39,964 nucleotides of DNA, from the NCBI GenBank assembly GCA_036399695.1, contig DASWMP010000201.1, forward strand, positions 1-39,964, written 5' to 3'. Below, piece after piece: positions 14,701-24,043 of this stretch; the first letter of the stretch is position 1; the number at the start of each line of letters is the position of its first letter. Under the pieces are notes generated by a model. That model saw only the letters and a program-made list of their open reading frames with translations. It did no database searches and was not told where the DNA came from. The stretch is from DASVEE01 sp036399695 (GTDB lineage Bacteria; Acidobacteriota; Thermoanaerobaculia; Gp7-AA8). The position numbers and the translations under genes were made by a program.

Positions 14701-16980
14701 GGTCCGGAACGACAGCGGCGTGTCCGTGGCCGTCACATACCCGCTGCGAGTGACGCTGCCGGCCAGCCACTCATGCGTCAACGCATACGTCGGCGCCGAA
14801 GCCGTCAAGGTGCTCGTGGCGAGTGTGCCGGTGGCGATCGATTGTGTATCACCGCCGTAGTAGCGTTCGCCGGCGACGTTCCCGTTCACATCGCGAGTGA
14901 GGTCTGTGACCAGGTCGTTCGACGCCGGTGTCGCGCCGGCGAGTGTGCGCGACCTCAGCAGCGCGCCATTCGAGCGATCGAACACAAAGTGCGACCGGAG
15001 CGCCGACGCGCCCTCGAGCACCGTACGGCTGCTGTAGCTGCTGAGAATCCAGGGATCGGCGGGCGGCCGCATGAGGAACGCGGCGCTCGGATTGGGCGCC
15101 AGCGGATCGTACGAGCCGGAGTCGTACGCCTGCGGATCGATGCTCAGATCGCGCCGGTTGTAGGCGATGCGCGTCTCGCGGCTGTGTACCTCGTTGCCGT
15201 AGTTCGAGGTCGTGACAGCGGTCCGGTAGTGACCGAGCCCGTCGTCGTCGGAGAACGTCTCCTCGAGGTAATAGCCTTGCTCGTCCGTCGTGCGCGTGGA
15301 GCGCAGCCGGCGGTTCAACTCCGTCCGGCCGTTGAACGTATTCACCTCGAGATTGCGGTCGCCCGCATACGCCACGCGCGTGGTGCGCAGCGGCACCGTC
15401 CAGTTGCCCGACGAGTCGGGGCCGTAGAGGATCTGCGAGAGATAACGCGAACCGCTGTCGGGCGCGTTTTTGCGGGACAGCGGCAGTCCGTACTCCGCAC
15501 GGACGCCGGTGCTGTCGCCGCTGATGCTGAAGAAATGCTGACTCTTCTCCAGAATCGTGCGCGTGCCGTTCGGCGCCACTTCAAAGTCGGTCATCACCGT
15601 GCGGCTCTCGCGCGGAGGCGCAGGGGAGGTGCCGTCAGGGGAAAGGATGTCGTTGGAGCGGTCGTAGAAACGTTCGCCGATCTGCACGCCTGTGGCATCC
15701 CACAGCTTGCGATAGATCACGCCGAACGGATCGGTGAAGGCCTGGCCAAACTTCGTCAGCGTCCCGGCCGAGCTGGGAGGGAACGAGTAGCGGCCGTAGT
15801 CCCACGTGATCTTCCCGAGCGTCGGCAGTTGCAGCTCTTTGAGCACGCCGGACGAGTCGTCGCACGTGCTGGTGTCGCGATGGAAAACGAAGCGATACGC
15901 CGAGCCGTCCGGCAGCGTGACGGATTGGAGCACCGCCGCTTTGACCGTGGTGGCCACTTCCGGATAGGTGCTGGTCGTACAGGCGCGGGCGAGCGTCGTC
16001 CACGGCGGCGGGGCCCCCGGGAGAAAGAACGTCGGCTCGTTGTCGTACCGAAGACTGTAGATGCTTCGGAGAGCGGAGGAGGCGAGTGCGGCATCCGGGT
16101 TGCCCCCGAACGCGCTGAGCCACACCTCCGCCACGACCCATTTGTCGACGATCTGCCCGGGGTTGTCCTCGACGGTGTCGGATCCGGGCCGGAAGAAAAC
16201 GTACTGAGCGCGGCCTGCTGAATCGGAGATCCGCCACGTGCGCCACGTCGTAACGCGAGGACGGGACGGCGTGCTCGCCGCCGGGTAGTTGTAATCGACC
16301 GTCACCTGGTTGTTGAACGCGTCGAAGATGCGCGTGACGCCACCGTTCGATGCGTGTCCGGAGGACAGGTCGAACTCGTGCGTCGTCCCGTCCGGAAAGT
16401 CCACCTGCATCTTCCCGTCCTGAAGCTTGCGCAGGCGCAGATAGGTGCCGTCGCGCGTGTAGGCGACATTCGCCGTCGCCGCTTCGTGATCGTCGTCGTG
16501 CAGCGTGGTGTAGAAGCAGTGCGCCGCGCCATCCGGACCGAGATAGGCCGGAGCCCTGTAGCCGGGCGCGCCGAACGGATCCTGATTCCCGCAGCCGGAG
16601 ATCGCGCCAGTGAGCAGGCGCCCCATGTGGAGCTGCCACCCGAAGCCGGCGTTGTCGCGCCGCGACGGGTAAGCCCAGTTGTAGGTGATGACGATGCCCG
16701 GATTGTTCGGGTCGGGGCGCTCGTCGACCGAGCCGAACTCCCAGTTGTTGCCGCCGTAGTTGAGCGTCAACTGATAGGAGAGATTGCCGCCGACGTTGAA
16801 GCGCTGGCCGATCGGCACCGTGACGCCGAGATTGCCGTTGAAGAGGTTCACCGAATCGACGCCGTCGAAGCTGTAGGCCTTTTCGCTGGCGAAGCCGCGC
16901 TCCACGTTGGGCGTCACGGCCTGCGCGAATGCCGTGGCTGTCGTGAAGAGGATGAGGACGGCGATGGCGAGGCGCTTCAT
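11704..16980 (-). CDS. Secreted RHS/YD-repeat protein with unique C-terminal tail
   Basis: A 1758-residue protein. Residues 1-20 are a Sec signal (KRLAIAVLILFTTATAFAQ). A long YD-repeat body follows with many Y-D-x-x-G-R-L-like units. The RHS core ends in the motifs YLDYMHARFYNP, GRFLSVDP and NRYSYVMNNPMNYTDPTG. After DPTG there are 182 residues (11707-12252) of unrelated sequence, the variable tip that carries the toxin in RHS proteins. The tip contains YPGSYDHAVAY, LLYHINGVPHKER and DERFRWTED. No known nuclease or deaminase motif is recognised. DNA composition becomes less GC-rich from about 12,400 to the end of the locus, as expected for an exchangeable tip. ATG 16980 overlaps the upstream stop by 4 bp. 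Confidence 0.88.
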   Translation of the reverse strand: MKRLAIAVLILFTTATAFAQAVTPNVERGFASEKAYSFDGVDSVNLFNGNLGVTVPIGQRFNVGGNLSYQLTLNYGGNNWEFGSVDERPDPNNPGIVITYNWAYPSRRDNAGFGWQLHMGRLLTGAISGCGNQDPFGAPGYRAPAYLGPDGAAHCFYTTLHDDDHEAATANVAYTRDGTYLRLRKLQDGKMQVDFPDGTTHEFDLSSGHASNGGVTRIFDAFNNQVTVDYNYPAASTPSRPRVTTWRTWRISDSAGRAQYVFFRPGSDTVEDNPGQIVDKWVVAEVWLSAFGGNPDAALASSALRSIYSLRYDNEPTFFLPGAPPPWTTLARACTTSTYPEVATTVKAAVLQSVTLPDGSAYRFVFHRDTSTCDDSSGVLKELQLPTLGKITWDYGRYSFPPSSAGTLTKFGQAFTDPFGVIYRKLWDATGVQIGERFYDRSNDILSPDGTSPAPPRESRTVMTDFEVAPNGTRTILEKSQHFFSISGDSTGVRAEYGLPLSRKNAPDSGSRYLSQILYGPDSSGNWTVPLRTTRVAYAGDRNLEVNTFNGRTELNRRLRSTRTTDEQGYYLEETFSDDDGLGHYRTAVTTSNYGNEVHSRETRIAYNRRDLSIDPQAYDSGSYDPLAPNPSAAFLMRPPADPWILSSYSSRTVLEGASALRSHFVFDRSNGALLRSRTLAGATPASNDLVTDLTRDVNGNVAGERYYGGDTQSIATGTLATSTLTASAPTYALTHEWLAGSVTRSGYVTATDTPLSFRTYDVDIDAATGRARRSRDTAGLPADFSYDTAGRLVSIAASGIALTTYAYTNASLSSGIHTPAQVTARQVSAEAAGTLATDYAYDAFGRLLREKRRMPDETDPSTGNPVQAWSLRQYRHNSIGWQTAASEWERFTSDTQPAAYLTTSTYDALRRVQTITAPDGKTTVLTYPNAFTTTRTVRVATTASGEEDATTIEEMDGFGRLRRVTEPSGTNSANVPTVYTYDAAGLRRVRTEAGVVQERTFVYDGRGFLTSEVHPEKDAPMLYSDFDARGHATRAVDGPYELRFTFDRAERPTLVTANGTELKRFVYATANDPVGCTTGTCDARNGKLFSATRYNDQARLQGRITVEERYQYHDRGGRISSRQTIVAGGRLHRFDTIYSQSTNDLGLLDVLKYPGRCLDAECTSRDASRQLAHRYGNGYLRQLDDLGTFSSWDYLSGMTYHPSGVIKEVRTPAVQELWKLDPVSGRPCSILILQWGVDATEVPGDPCDHTLTEGNGLELGPYRYDGSSNIRAIGGTSYRYDKVNRLVETNTGTSSERFTYDPFGNRTSRSVGVSASNIAVDSAKNRLTAGVTYDTGGSMSSSVAPDGSTYRYTWDGAGMMSRLSIDSTAPPRPNCPACNGPTLDVGYLYTADNERIATVRYITGADFFLTPWTSIAWSVRHPSGLLLAQWKDEPTEEGYLSTRDREYVWRGSTLLATLEPWIGAPLTLYHHADHLGSRRVISDTFSIVDTQDYAPFGAGGLEGAGPLQFTGHERDTDIGPEYLDYMHARFYNPNWGRFLSVDPSNKSMRVELPQTLNRYSYVMNNPMNYTDPTGQIFKCVTVTNDDGTVEKICSEEIEVSAKADRLDYLGDIFFDFLVEGGSDRRLYNGDDFQTRDIARSPGASQMRDDFVQGGCQDSSLTPFYPGSYDHAVAYRETIANGSFVNNPIAAQVGGFSYRFDRLGDGRVMYTVANQLSAWSLLYHINGVPHKERGGAVPFMGNVDERFRWTEDLPPGCR

Positions 16981-17630
16981 TCCTGCACCTCGATGACGGA
17001 GTAGCGGAGCTCGACGGGCTCGACGACGATGATCGTGTCGGCCTTTTCGAACCTCTTCGCTTCCTTCTTCGCGGCCTTGTCGGCGTCGTGAAGCTTCTCC
17101 GGCTTCAGCCGCGACTTGCCGTCGAGGTTCGGATCGTCGTCGCTCGCGCCGCCATCGGCGACGGTGCCGAACCATACGCCGTGGGCGGCGCGGATCACCA
17201 GCAGGTGTGTGAGATCCGCCGGCAACTCGAGCGCCTCTCCGGCGGATTTCACGAGTGCGACCGGCGCCACGTCCGGCCTTGAGGCGAGCAGTTCCGAACC
17301 TTCAGGTGCGGAGATCGAGTAACGGCCGCTCTTCTCATCGACGGCGATCCAGAGGGCGTGCGGCAGCAGCGGCTCCGTTGACGTGAACACCACCCGGCCT
17401 GCATCGTCAGCGGCAGCAAGCCGCAGCTTCGTGACGCGTGTCGTGCCGGCCTGCAGCGCCTCCTGCTCCCGTTCGAGGCCAAACAGGACGGCGTGGTGGC
17501 CCGGCGTCAGGCCGGTGATCTCGATGGCGTTCTCCGAGACGGTGATGAGCGGCTGCGCGCCGGCACTCGCGTGACGCGGAGGCACGGCAGTGGTGCTTGC
17601 GAATAACCAGGCAAGGACGGTGATGATCAT
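16977..17630 (-). CDS. Secreted protein of unknown function, first gene of RHS unit
   Basis: A 217-residue protein with a signal peptide (MIITVLAWLFASTTAV...ASA) and no family I recognise. The middle is beta-rich. Residues 165-205 are charged (repeated Lys, Asp and Glu, including DADKAAKKEAKRFEKAD), and the end reads ELRYSVIEVQE. ATG 17630 has AGGGGT upstream as ribosome binding site. Its stop overlaps the RHS start as ATGA, so the three genes 17630 to 11336 form one coupled unit. It could help export, fold or anchor the RHS protein, but only the coupling supports that. Confidence 0.75.
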   Translation of the reverse strand: MIITVLAWLFASTTAVPPRHASAGAQPLITVSENAIEITGLTPGHHAVLFGLEREQEALQAGTTRVTKLRLAAADDAGRVVFTSTEPLLPHALWIAVDEKSGRYSISAPEGSELLASRPDVAPVALVKSAGEALELPADLTHLLVIRAAHGVWFGTVADGGASDDDPNLDGKSRLKPEKLHDADKAAKKEAKRFEKADTIIVVEPVELRYSVIEVQE

Positions 17631-17750
17631 CAGGACCCCTTTCGACCGTCCGGCATGGCGACGGTGCGCGCGCTCTCTCTCTATTGGAAACGGACGGCGG
17701 CGCGAACGAAACTATGGAGGGCCGTACAACCGAAAATCCTGAAAACGTTG

Positions 17751-17873
17751 GGTCGGATAGGACTAATGGGACAGATCGGACCTATAGGACAGATGGCACA
17801 TCGGGAGCCGCATGGCACGACCGCTTGCCATGCGACTTCCCGGCTCCCATAGGTCCCATCTGTCCCATAGCAA
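17751..17873. repeat. Inverted repeat with nonamer arms (GGGACCTAT class)
   Basis: The left arm (17751-17810) is built of about 9-bp units such as AATGGGACA, CCTATAGGA and AGATGGCAC. The right arm (17841-17873) reads CGGCTCCCATAGGTCCCAT and onward. Nested stems (GGGAGCCG with CGGCTCCC, TGCCATG with CATGGCA) lie in the centre. It fills the gap between the secreted-protein start and the permease stop. The same unit class occurs at 36712-36861. Confidence 0.75.
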
Positions 17874-17881
17874 CGGCCGCT

Positions 17882-19108
<1,227 letters not shown>

Positions 19109-19112
19109 GGCG

Positions 19113-20312
19113 TCACTCGTACCGCAGGGCTTCGATGGGATCGAGCCGCGAGGCGCTCAGCGCCGGCGCGAAGCCGGAGAAGATCCCGGTGAACATCGAC
19201 ACGATCAGGCCCGTCACCACCAGTCCCACCGAAAACTGCATCGGGAACGAGGGGAACGCGGCCGCGACCGCAGTACAGAGGAGCCATGAGATCGCCAGTC
19301 CGAGCACGCCGCCGACGAGACAGATCGACACCGCCTCGATGAGGAACTGCAGCAGGATGTTCCGGCGCCGCGCACCGACAGCCTTGCGCGTGCCGATCTC
19401 GCGGGTGCGCTCCTTCACGCTGACGTAGGTGATGTTCATGATGCCGATCGCGCCGACGAACAGCGCCAGGCCAGTGACGAAGAGGCCGGCCACGGCGATG
19501 CCTCCCTTGATCGGATCGATGGTGCTGCGCAGCGCGTTCTGCGCGTTGATGGAGAAATCGTCCTTCTGTTCCGGCTCCAGCCCGCGCACGCGCCGCATCG
19601 CTCCGGTCAGCTCGCCGCGCGCCACCTCCAGGCGGTTCTTATCGCGCACCTTCACACGGATCGACGTGTCGAGCCGCGCGCTGAAGGCCTTCATGAACGC
19701 CTGCAGCGGCACGACGGCGTAGGTGTCGAAGCTGAAGAGGCCGAGGAACGTTCCCTGTTTCGCCCAGACCCCGATGACGCGGAAAGGCGTGCCGGTGATG
19801 ATCACGGTCTTATCGAGCGGCGACTCGTTCGGGAACAGCGCCTCGGCGACGTCGTAGCCGAGCACCACCACGTTGCGGCCGCCGCGCGATTCTGCCTCGT
19901 TGAAGAAACGCCCCTGGCTGAAACCGGCCGTCGACGTCATGAGGAACTCGTCCGTCGTTCCCTGCGTGAAGACGTTCCGCACTTCATTGTCCGCGTATTT
20001 GACGTTGCGGATCGTCTGCACCGTCGGCACCGCCGTGACCAGCTCGGAATTCGGCGTGTCGCGAATGATGCGCTTGAGGTCCTCGGCATAGCGCACGTTC
20101 ATCGTGCGGCGGTTGCGGTAATTCCACCAGTCATCCACGCGGCTCCATGGCCACTTCTCGACGTACAGGATGTCGTCGCCGATGACCGCCAGGCTGCGCT
20201 CGAATCCGATCTCGATCCCACTGATGGCGGAGCCCATGAGCGTCACGGCGATGATGCCGATGATCACGCCGAGGGCGGTGAGCGCGGAGCGCATCTTGTG
20301 CATCCGGATCAC
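19113..20312 (-). CDS. MacB-like ABC transporter permease, upstream copy
   Basis: A 399-residue permease with the same layout as the next gene: N-terminal helix, periplasmic MacB_PCD region, three C-terminal FtsX helices and the ending DPIEALRYE. The GTG at 20312 is the first standard start in frame, but coding similarity seems to begin earlier. The frame stays open upstream and reads LRLLRDLSIEIADSFRTAW, which resembles the cytosolic N-terminus of MacB permeases. The true start could be the CTG at 20372, which would overlap the adaptor stop as CTGA. Two different permeases in a row may form a heterodimeric transporter. Confidence 0.88.
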   Translation of the reverse strand: MIRMHKMRSALTALGVIIGIIAVTLMGSAISGIEIGFERSLAVIGDDILYVEKWPWSRVDDWWNYRNRRTMNVRYAEDLKRIIRDTPNSELVTAVPTVQTIRNVKYADNEVRNVFTQGTTDEFLMTSTAGFSQGRFFNEAESRGGRNVVVLGYDVAEALFPNESPLDKTVIITGTPFRVIGVWAKQGTFLGLFSFDTYAVVPLQAFMKAFSARLDTSIRVKVRDKNRLEVARGELTGAMRRVRGLEPEQKDDFSINAQNALRSTIDPIKGGIAVAGLFVTGLALFVGAIGIMNITYVSVKERTREIGTRKAVGARRRNILLQFLIEAVSICLVGGVLGLAISWLLCTAVAAAFPSFPMQFSVGLVVTGLIVSMFTGIFSGFAPALSASRLDPIEALRYE

Positions 20313-20368
20313 CAGCCAGGCCGTCCGGAAGGAGTCGGCGATCTCGATCGAGAGATCACGCAGGAGCC

Positions 20369-21684
20369 TCAGTTTTCGCCTTCCTTCTCCAGGGCCACCT
20401 TGGCCCCGTTCTTCAGCTTTCGCGAGATGGCGGTGTAGGAGCCGGAGACGATTTCCTCACCCGGTTTCACGCCGCTGCGGATCTCCATGAACGTGTTATC
20501 GGCGATCCCGGTCTCCACCTTGCGCATCTGCACGGTCTCACCGGTTCTGATGAACACCACGCGCTGGAGCTTCGTGCGCAGGGCGCGCTCTTTCTGTTTT
20601 TCCGCCTGCTGGCTCGTGACCTCGGCGCGATTGTCGTCCTTGTCTCGCGCACGCGGCGGCGCTCCTGCTCCTCGGGGGAAAGGTCGGTGTCGGTGCTGCG
20701 GACAGTCACGCTCTGAATCGGCACCGCCACGACGTCTTTGACCGTGGCCGTCTCGATGTCCGCCGTCGTGCTCATGCCCGGCCGCAGCCGGAGCGAACGA
20801 TCGGGGATGCTGATCTTCACCTCGAAATTCGTGACCTCTTCCTGCGTGCCGGCGTTGCGCGTCAGCGCCGTGCTGGCGATCTCCCGCACGACCCCGCGGA
20901 TCTCGCGATCGGGCCAGGCGTCGACGCTGATGCGTGCGCTGTCGCCGACCTTGACCTCGACGACGTCGTTCTCGTTCACGTTCACGCGTGCTTCCATGTG
21001 ATCGAGGTCGGCGATGCGCATGACCTCTGTGCCGGCGAACTGACTCGTGCCGACGACGCGTTCGCCAGCGCGGCTCGTCAGCGAGCTGACCGTACCGGTG
21101 ACGGGCGCGTAGATGATGGTCTTCGACAACGCCTCATTGATCTGCCGCAGCGCCCCTTCGGCCCGCTGGATCTCGAAATTCGCCGCGTCGAGCGCTGCCT
21201 TCGCGCTGTCGTAGGTCGTCTTCGCGGTGTTCCGGTCGGTGTCGGAGAGCAGGCCGGACTCGAAGAGCTTCTGGATGCGGCGGTATTCGGTCTCCGCCTT
21301 CGAGAGCTGGGCGCGGTTTTGCGCACTGGCTGAACGGGCCGAGTTGAGCGCGGCCTGCTGTGACTCGACCTGCGCGCGATAGCTGTCGGGGCGGATGCGC
21401 AGCAGCAGGTCGCCCTTCTGCACGAGCTGCCCTTCGCGCACCGGAATCTCGATGATCTCGCCCGAGACTTCTGGCGCGATCTTGACCTCGATCTCGGGCT
21501 GGATCTTGCCCGTGGCGGTGACGAGCTGCGTGAGACTGGTGCGGAACGCCTTGTCAGTGGTGATGAGGATCGGCTGCTCGCGCTTGCGCGAGACGACGAT
21601 CGCCGTGACCGCGACGCCGATCGCCAGCACGAGGCCGATCAGGATGAATAGTTTCTTGCGGGACCGTTTCGGCCGTTCAGCCAT
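20369..21684 (-). pseudogene. MacA/HlyD-like periplasmic adaptor, frameshifted
   Basis: A membrane-fusion protein that would link the two permeases to an outer-membrane channel. From ATG 21684 the reading gives an N-terminal membrane anchor (KKLFILIGLVLAIGVAV), a lipoyl/barrel-sandwich half (GEIIEIPVREGQLVQKGDLLLRI), a long coiled-coil hairpin, and beta-barrel sequence up to about residue 345 (PEEQERRRVRE). There the frame is lost. The C-terminal part, from DNRAEVTSQQAEKQ through RTGETVQMRKVETG to KVALEKEGEN, lies in another frame ending at 20369. The switch is at 20641-20660 and needs one base added or two removed. Either the gene is inactivated or the assembly has an indel, since both halves look otherwise intact. 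Confidence 0.82.
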
Positions 21685-21760
21685 GCGTCGTGAATGCTCC
21701 TGAGAGAAAGATACGCCTCCCACGGAAGAAGTTTCGCATGGGGGGCGGTACAGCGTAGGG

Positions 21761-21900
21761 GAGGACGGACAATATTGTCCGTCACGCGAGAAAGTAGCCA
21801 CGAAGCGGATTGTCATTCGCAAAAGTTTTGGTGCAGGTGTGCGGAAGTGCAGCGTGCTCGCGCCATTTCTCTCGTGACGGACAGGATTGTCCGTCCTCCA
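21761..21900. repeat. Two inverted copies of a GGACGGACAAT palindrome
   Basis: The copy at 21761-21790 and the copy at 21871-21900 are each a near-perfect palindrome around ATTGTCCGTC/GACGGACAAT. They stand in opposite orientation, 80 bp apart, so they form a larger inverted repeat. A third copy is at 37746-37780, and diverged half-copies are at about 34933 and 36618. The rest of the 404-bp gap 21685-22088 shows no gene, only a small hairpin (GTGACTG/CAGTCAC) near 22025-22040. Confidence 0.75.
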
Positions 21901-22088
21901 CTACAACAACGTTCGCCGGTGCTTCCTTGTGATCACCGGCTGCGCTCAGCGCAGTGCCCGGCTCGGATGACATCGGTCCTGTGAGCTGCGTAGCACGGTG
22001 GGCGGCGCCAGCCCGTTCGTGAAGCGTGACTGCACAGTCACTTTCGTGACCGACGGCGCCCAATCCGGTGGAGTACCGTCAGCCCATC

Positions 22089-22653
22089 GTGCGAAAGACA
22101 GCGTCGTTGGCCGTGGTGCTCCTGCTGGCGTGCGGACGGGACCGCGATCCGGTGGAGCCGGAACTGGCGCGTCTCGAGGCGTTGAAGCCGCCCAAGGCGA
22201 CAGTCACGCAAATCGCTGCCGTCCGTGCGGCGAAGACTGCCGAGCTTCGCCTGTATCGCCTGCGCGAGGCGTTCGTGAGCGTGGAGACGGCGGCGTTCCT
22301 CAGCGCTCATCCGGCGGCCGGGAACGATATGGCGAGCCTGGAAGCGCTGTGGAAGCAGCAGGCGCCGAAGATCACGCGCGACGACGCTGTGCGTCCGCTA
22401 TTGCACGCCGCGCGCATCGAAGCGGCGACGAACCGCGGGCGCAAGCTCTACGACGCGAGTCTGCCGTACGGGAAGGCCAGCGGACCGGGCGACGGTCTCT
22501 ATTACCTGGCCGAGGCGCTGGCGAATCTCAAGTTCGCGGAGTGGATGATTTCCCAGCGGTCGCACGGTGACGAAGAGCAGGGACCGACGCCGGAGGAGGC
22601 CGGAGGATTTCTACGTCTGGGGCGGACCGGACACCGGCAAGTACGTGCCGTGA
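22089..22653 (+). pseudogene. Lipoprotein, frameshifted near its C-terminus
   Basis: From GTG 22089 the product starts RKTASLAVVLLLAC, a lipoprotein signal with lipobox LLAC (Cys15). A helix-rich domain of unknown function follows, for example EALKPPKATVTQIAAVRAAK and GDGLYYLAEALANLKFAEW. At GAGGAGGCC (22593-22601) the frame appears to gain one G. Without it the reading runs PEEPEDFYVWGGPDTGKYVP to a TGA at 22651-22653. With it the reading runs on as Arg-rich nonsense to 22688. The corrected frame matches that of the thioredoxin-like gene that follows, so the two may once have been a single lipoprotein. No family is recognised for the helical part. Confidence 0.6.
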
Positions 22654-22698
22654 AGCGAGCCGGAGAATCGCCGCGAGTTCCAGCGTGACGTCGCCCGG

Positions 22699-23184
22699 AT
22701 GATCGATATCCGCCTGGCCGGCGGCACGCTTCGTTCCGCGCCGGGCGGCGCTTCTGCAGCCGAGCAACTGCTGCCGTCGATCGAGCTCACGGACCTCGAC
22801 GGGCTGCGGTTCAACCGCGACCAGCTTCGCGGCAAGCCGGTACTCATCGAGTTCTGGGCCACCTGGTGCCCCCCATGTCTGTCGACGCTCGGCTGGATGA
22901 AGGAGCTCGATCCCGCCCGGGTGCAGGTCGTGGCCATCGCCGTGGAATCGAAGCGGGAGGACGTGGAGACGCTCGTCCGCCGCCATCAACTGCCCGGGCG
23001 TGTCGTCATGGCCACGCCGGAAGTGCTGGCGGCGTTCGGCGGCGTCCCCGCGGTGCCGACGCTGATGATCGCGGATGGCAACGGCAAGATCCTGCGCACC
23101 TTCTACGGCGCGCCGCCGGATCTGCACCGTGAGATCGAGAAGGTGATCGGTATCGGTCCCGGTAAATTTTCATCCCACCGATGA
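22699..23184 (+). CDS. TlpA/ResA-like thioredoxin-fold protein
   Basis: A 161-residue thioredoxin-fold protein with the redox motif WCPPC (Cys57 and Cys60) in FWATWCPPC. The cis-Pro loop VPTLMIADGNG and the strand order of TlpA/ResA disulfide reductases are present. Such proteins normally work outside the cytoplasm, yet this reading frame has no signal peptide. The frame is open upstream for 15 codons (EPENRREFQRDVAR) to the stop of the preceding lipoprotein frame, which does carry an export signal. The simplest reading is the redox half of a split lipoprotein. If translated alone from ATG 22699 it would stay cytosolic. No Shine-Dalgarno is evident. Confidence 0.8.
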   Translation: MIDIRLAGGTLRSAPGGASAAEQLLPSIELTDLDGLRFNRDQLRGKPVLIEFWATWCPPCLSTLGWMKELDPARVQVVAIAVESKREDVETLVRRHQLPGRVVMATPEVLAAFGGVPAVPTLMIADGNGKILRTFYGAPPDLHREIEKVIGIGPGKFSSHR

Positions 23185-23238
23185 TTTCCCACCGCTTCTC
23201 CAGTCAAACTTCCAGCAACCAAATGGAGGTATGTACGA

Positions 23239-23655
23239 ATGGATAGCGTTGTTCACTTTGAAATGCCTTACGAGAACCCGAACCGGATGAAGACTTTTTA
23301 CGAGACCGCCTTCGGCTGGCAGACGCAGACGTTCGGACCGGAGATGGGCAACTACGTCCTGGCGATGACGACGGAGGCCGGGCCGAACGGGATGCCGAAG
23401 AATCCCGGCGCCATCAACGGCGGGTTTTACGAGCGGCCATCCGACCCGGCCGACCCGGCCGGTCAGCATCCGTCGGTCGTGATCGCCGTCAACGACATCC
23501 ACGACGCCATCCGCAGGATCAAGGAAGCCGGTGGCAAGGTCCTCACTGAGCCGATGGAGATCCCGACCGTCGGCCAGTACGCTTCCTTCACCGACACGGA
23601 AGGCAACCGCCTCAGCATCCTGCAGCCGCTGCCGCCGGCCGGCGCGAGCTCGTAG
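23239..23655 (+). CDS. VOC-family (glyoxalase/bleomycin-resistance fold) protein
   Basis: A 138-residue protein made of two paired beta-alpha-beta-beta-beta modules, as in the vicinal-oxygen-chelate superfamily. It opens VVHFEMPYENPNRMKTFYETAFGW and closes with SFTDTEGNRLSILQP, which carries the usual metal-site region. Close relatives are annotated only as VOC or glyoxalase-like, and their substrates are mostly unknown. The ATG has a purine-rich GGAGG about 12 bases upstream. It stands alone between the thioredoxin gene and the tRNA promoter. Confidence 0.88.
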   Translation: MDSVVHFEMPYENPNRMKTFYETAFGWQTQTFGPEMGNYVLAMTTEAGPNGMPKNPGAINGGFYERPSDPADPAGQHPSVVIAVNDIHDAIRRIKEAGGKVLTEPMEIPTVGQYASFTDTEGNRLSILQPLPPAGASS

Positions 23656-23738
23656 CCGCTGACGGAGACGGTTCACGCGGGCAAGTAAGTGTGAGCCGTC
23701 TCCGCCACCCCGACCTCTGGCTCGCAGAGCTCCAACCC

Positions 23739-23767
23739 TTGACTTTCCTTCCCAACCGAAATAGTTT
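23739..23767 (+). promoter_or_regulatory. Sigma-70-type promoter of tRNA-Lys
   Basis: TTGACT at 23739-23744 and TAGTTT at 23762-23767 are separated by exactly 17 bp. They lie about 30 bp before the mature tRNA-Lys, in an AT-richer stretch. Confidence 0.7.
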
Positions 23768-23798
23768 TCGCGCCCGCTTGTTTTGAGCGGTCCCGAGC

Positions 23799-23874
23799 GC
23801 CTCCATAGCTCAATTGGTAGAGCAGCGGACTCTTAATCCGTTGGTTCCAGGTTCGAGTCCTGGTGGGGGCACCA
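23799..23874 (+). tRNA. tRNA-Lys (anticodon CTT)
   Basis: A complete cloverleaf with acceptor GCCTCCA pairing with TGGGGGC, D-arm AGCTCAATTGGTAGAGC, anticodon loop CTCTTAA (anticodon CTT) and T-arm CCAGG-TTCGAGT-CCTGG. The discriminator is A, and the CCA end is encoded. It is followed by its own intrinsic terminator. Confidence 0.97.
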
Positions 23875-23888
23875 AACGAAACCGAGAC

Positions 23889-23915
23889 AGAGGGCTGCGA
23901 TGCAGTCCTCTTTTT
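23889..23915 (+). terminator. Rho-independent terminator after tRNA-Lys
   Basis: A 10-bp stem (23889-23898 with 23902-23911, one G-T pair) and a 3-base loop are followed directly by a T-run to 23915. It separates tRNA-Lys from tRNA-Leu. Confidence 0.85.
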
Positions 23916-23935
23916 GCATTACCCTACCCCCTCGC

Positions 23936-24021
23936 GCGAAAGTGGCGGAATTGGCAGACGCGCTGGACTTAGGATCCAGTGGCCCAAAGCCGTGTGGGTT
24001 CGAGTCCCACCTTTCGCACCA
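23936..24021 (+). tRNA. tRNA-Leu (anticodon TAG)
   Basis: A class II tRNA of 86 bases with acceptor GCGAAAG pairing with CTTTCGC, anticodon stem CTGGA/TCCAG with loop CTTAGGA (anticodon TAG), a long variable arm and T-arm GTGGG-TTCGAGT-CCCAC. CCA is encoded. Its end is 22 bp before the trigger-factor start, so it may share that transcript. Confidence 0.97.
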
Positions 24022-24043
24022 TCCTGCTGACCGGTTTAAAAAA

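Noticed and set aside
12397..16221. Several long plus-strand frames inside the RHS gene
   Set aside because: All lie antisense to the YD-repeat body. The RHS frame is continuous, with signal peptide and core motifs.
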